Origin: Anaerolineales bacterium
Lineage (GTDB): Bacteria > Chloroflexota > Anaerolineae > Anaerolineales > Villigracilaceae
DNA: 6,048 nucleotides
Reading direction: 5' to 3'
NCBI GenBank assembly: GCA_028689195.1
Contig: JAQTWR010000180.1
Coordinates: 1 to 6,048, forward strand
Shown here: in pieces, positions 5,173 through 6,048 of the stretch
Numbering within the stretch: the first letter of the stretch is position 1
How the letters are laid out: every line of letters begins with the position of its first letter
The notes under the pieces: generated by a model
What the model saw: only the letters and a program-made list of their open reading frames with translations
What the model was told of the DNA's origin: nothing
The model's database searches: none
Translations under genes and position numbers: made by a program

Positions 5173-6048
5173 ATGAATCTATCTATCGTAATCCCTGTTT
5201 ATCGCGGCGAATCTTATGTCGAACCTTTGACCGAACGTCTCGCAAAGGCTTTGCCTAAATTCGCAAAAAAATACGAAGTTATCTTCGTCAATGACGGCAG
5301 CCCCGACCAGAGTTGGGCGGTCATCGCGCGGATGGCGAAAAAATATCGCTGGGTGAACGGGATTTGCCTGATGCGTAATTATGGTCAACACAACGCCACG
5401 CTTTGCGGCGTGCGCGCCGCGCGTTACGAAGTCATTGTGACGATGGATCAGGACTTGCAGCACCCGCCCGAAGAAATTCCCCTGCTTCTCGAAAAATTAG
5501 ATGAAGGTTTTGACGTTGTCTACGGCGCGCCGAAAAAATTGCCGCAGGGCTTTTGGCGCAACGTCGTCACCGCCAATATCAAAACGATTTTAGCCAATAT
5601 CATGGGCGCGCCTTCCGTGCGGAACATTTCCGCGTTTCGCGCGTTTCACGCCCATCTGCGCGCCGCGTTCGAGAACTTCCAAAGCCCGACGGTTATCTTG
5701 GATGTGCTGCTGTCTTGGGGAACGACCCGCTTCACTTCCGTGCAGGTAGACATCGCGCCGACGGATCGCTCGAACTATAACTTCTCCGCGCTGGTAAAAG
5801 CGGCGGTATTAATCCTTACAGGATACAGCGCCATGCCGCTGCGCCTTGCCAGTTGGCTCGGATTTGTAATGACGCTTTTCGGCTTGGCTGTATTTTTCTA
5901 TGTGATGTACATTTACTTCGCGGCGGGAAGCCTGCCCGGTTTTCCCTTCCTCGCGTCTATTATTTCATTGTTCAGCGGCGCGCAGCTCTTCGCGCTGGGA
6001 ATTTTTGGCGAGTACCTTGCGCGCATCTTCGACCGCAGCATGGATAGA
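5173..6048 (+). CDS. Family 2 glycosyltransferase, DPM1/ArnC-like with C-terminal membrane helices (3'-truncated)
   Basis: The protein is an inverting GT-A glycosyltransferase, likely moving a sugar from a nucleotide sugar to a polyprenyl-phosphate carrier or envelope glycan at the inner face of the membrane. The donor and acceptor cannot be read from sequence. The frame is open from ATG 5173 to the last base (292 codons), so the 3' end is missing. It starts with LSIVIPVYRGE (3-13). V39-N-D-G-S-P binds the nucleotide. MRNYGQHNATLCG (67-79) follows. TMDQDLQHPPEEIP (90-103) holds the metal-binding D92-Q-D94. PTDRSNY (196-202) is the usual R-x-x-NY block before the membrane part. Two helices are evident, about 223-249 and 257-279, followed by GEYLARIFDR (279-288), typical of this subfamily's end, so only a few tens of residues are probably missing. 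No Shine-Dalgarno is seen; TATAAT lies 10 nt upstream. It has no evident link to glycerol catabolism. Confidence 0.93.
   Translation, partial: MNLSIVIPVYRGESYVEPLTERLAKALPKFAKKYEVIFVNDGSPDQSWAVIARMAKKYRWVNGICLMRNYGQHNATLCGVRAARYEVIVTMDQDLQHPPEEIPLLLEKLDEGFDVVYGAPKKLPQGFWRNVVTANIKTILANIMGAPSVRNISAFRAFHAHLRAAFENFQSPTVILDVLLSWGTTRFTSVQVDIAPTDRSNYNFSALVKAAVLILTGYSAMPLRLASWLGFVMTLFGLAVFFYVMYIYFAAGSLPGFPFLASIISLFSGAQLFALGIFGEYLARIFDRSMDR

Noticed and set aside
5179..5463. - strand frame of 94 codons, and two + strand alternative frames (5553-5780, 5853-6047), within the glycosyltransferase region
   Set aside because: The frame starting at 5173 contains the full order of GT2 motifs and membrane helices through base 6048; the others are its shadows.
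1..6048. tRNA, rRNA, CRISPR array, transposase, toxin-antitoxin pair or riboswitch
   Set aside because: No tRNA-like cloverleaf, regularly spaced identical repeats with unique spacers, transposase motifs, paired small genes or known aptamer layout was seen on either strand. The repeats at 2852-2992 are degenerate and lack CRISPR spacing.

Overview
The window is a dense, single-direction stretch of bacterial chromosome; every supported gene reads on the + strand. GC content is about 50-55% in the hand-counted parts of the metabolic genes and about 42% in one small inserted gene. The protein types (release factor 3, FGGY glycerol kinase, FAD glycerol-3-phosphate dehydrogenase, DPM1/ArnC-type glycosyltransferase), together with a TATAAT box placed almost directly against a start codon and CGNGATT-type palindromic repeats around a GxxExxY gene, resemble Chloroflexota of the class Anaerolineae. 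That assignment is an inference from style, not a proof.

Layout. Bases 1-1275 are the C-terminal four fifths of prfC (RF3), whose 5' end lies outside the window. After 49 bp comes glpK (1325-2827), complete at 500 aa. Bases 2828-3021 hold no credible gene. They are AT-rich and contain a near-palindromic cluster of degenerate CG(x)ATT repeats. A small PD-(D/E)XK-like GxxExxY gene follows (3022-3456). Its last 16 codons run through an inverted copy of the same repeat. It stops 2 nt before glpD (3459-5150), complete at 563 aa. After a further 22 bp, with a consensus -10 box, a family 2 glycosyltransferase begins at 5173. It stays open to the last base of the window, so it is cut at its 3' end.

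How the genes work together. glpK and glpD catalyse consecutive steps of glycerol catabolism: glycerol to sn-glycerol 3-phosphate, then to dihydroxyacetone phosphate with electrons passed to the membrane quinone pool. They were probably once directly adjacent as one operon. The GxxExxY module (about 2852-3438), bounded by 33-bp imperfect inverted repeats (26/33 identical), now separates them, and glpD translation appears tied to the inserted gene. RF3 and the glycosyltransferase have no obvious pathway link to glycerol metabolism and look like ordinary flanking genes. The most interesting part of the window is this repeat-bounded GxxExxY insertion, whose biological role is not known.
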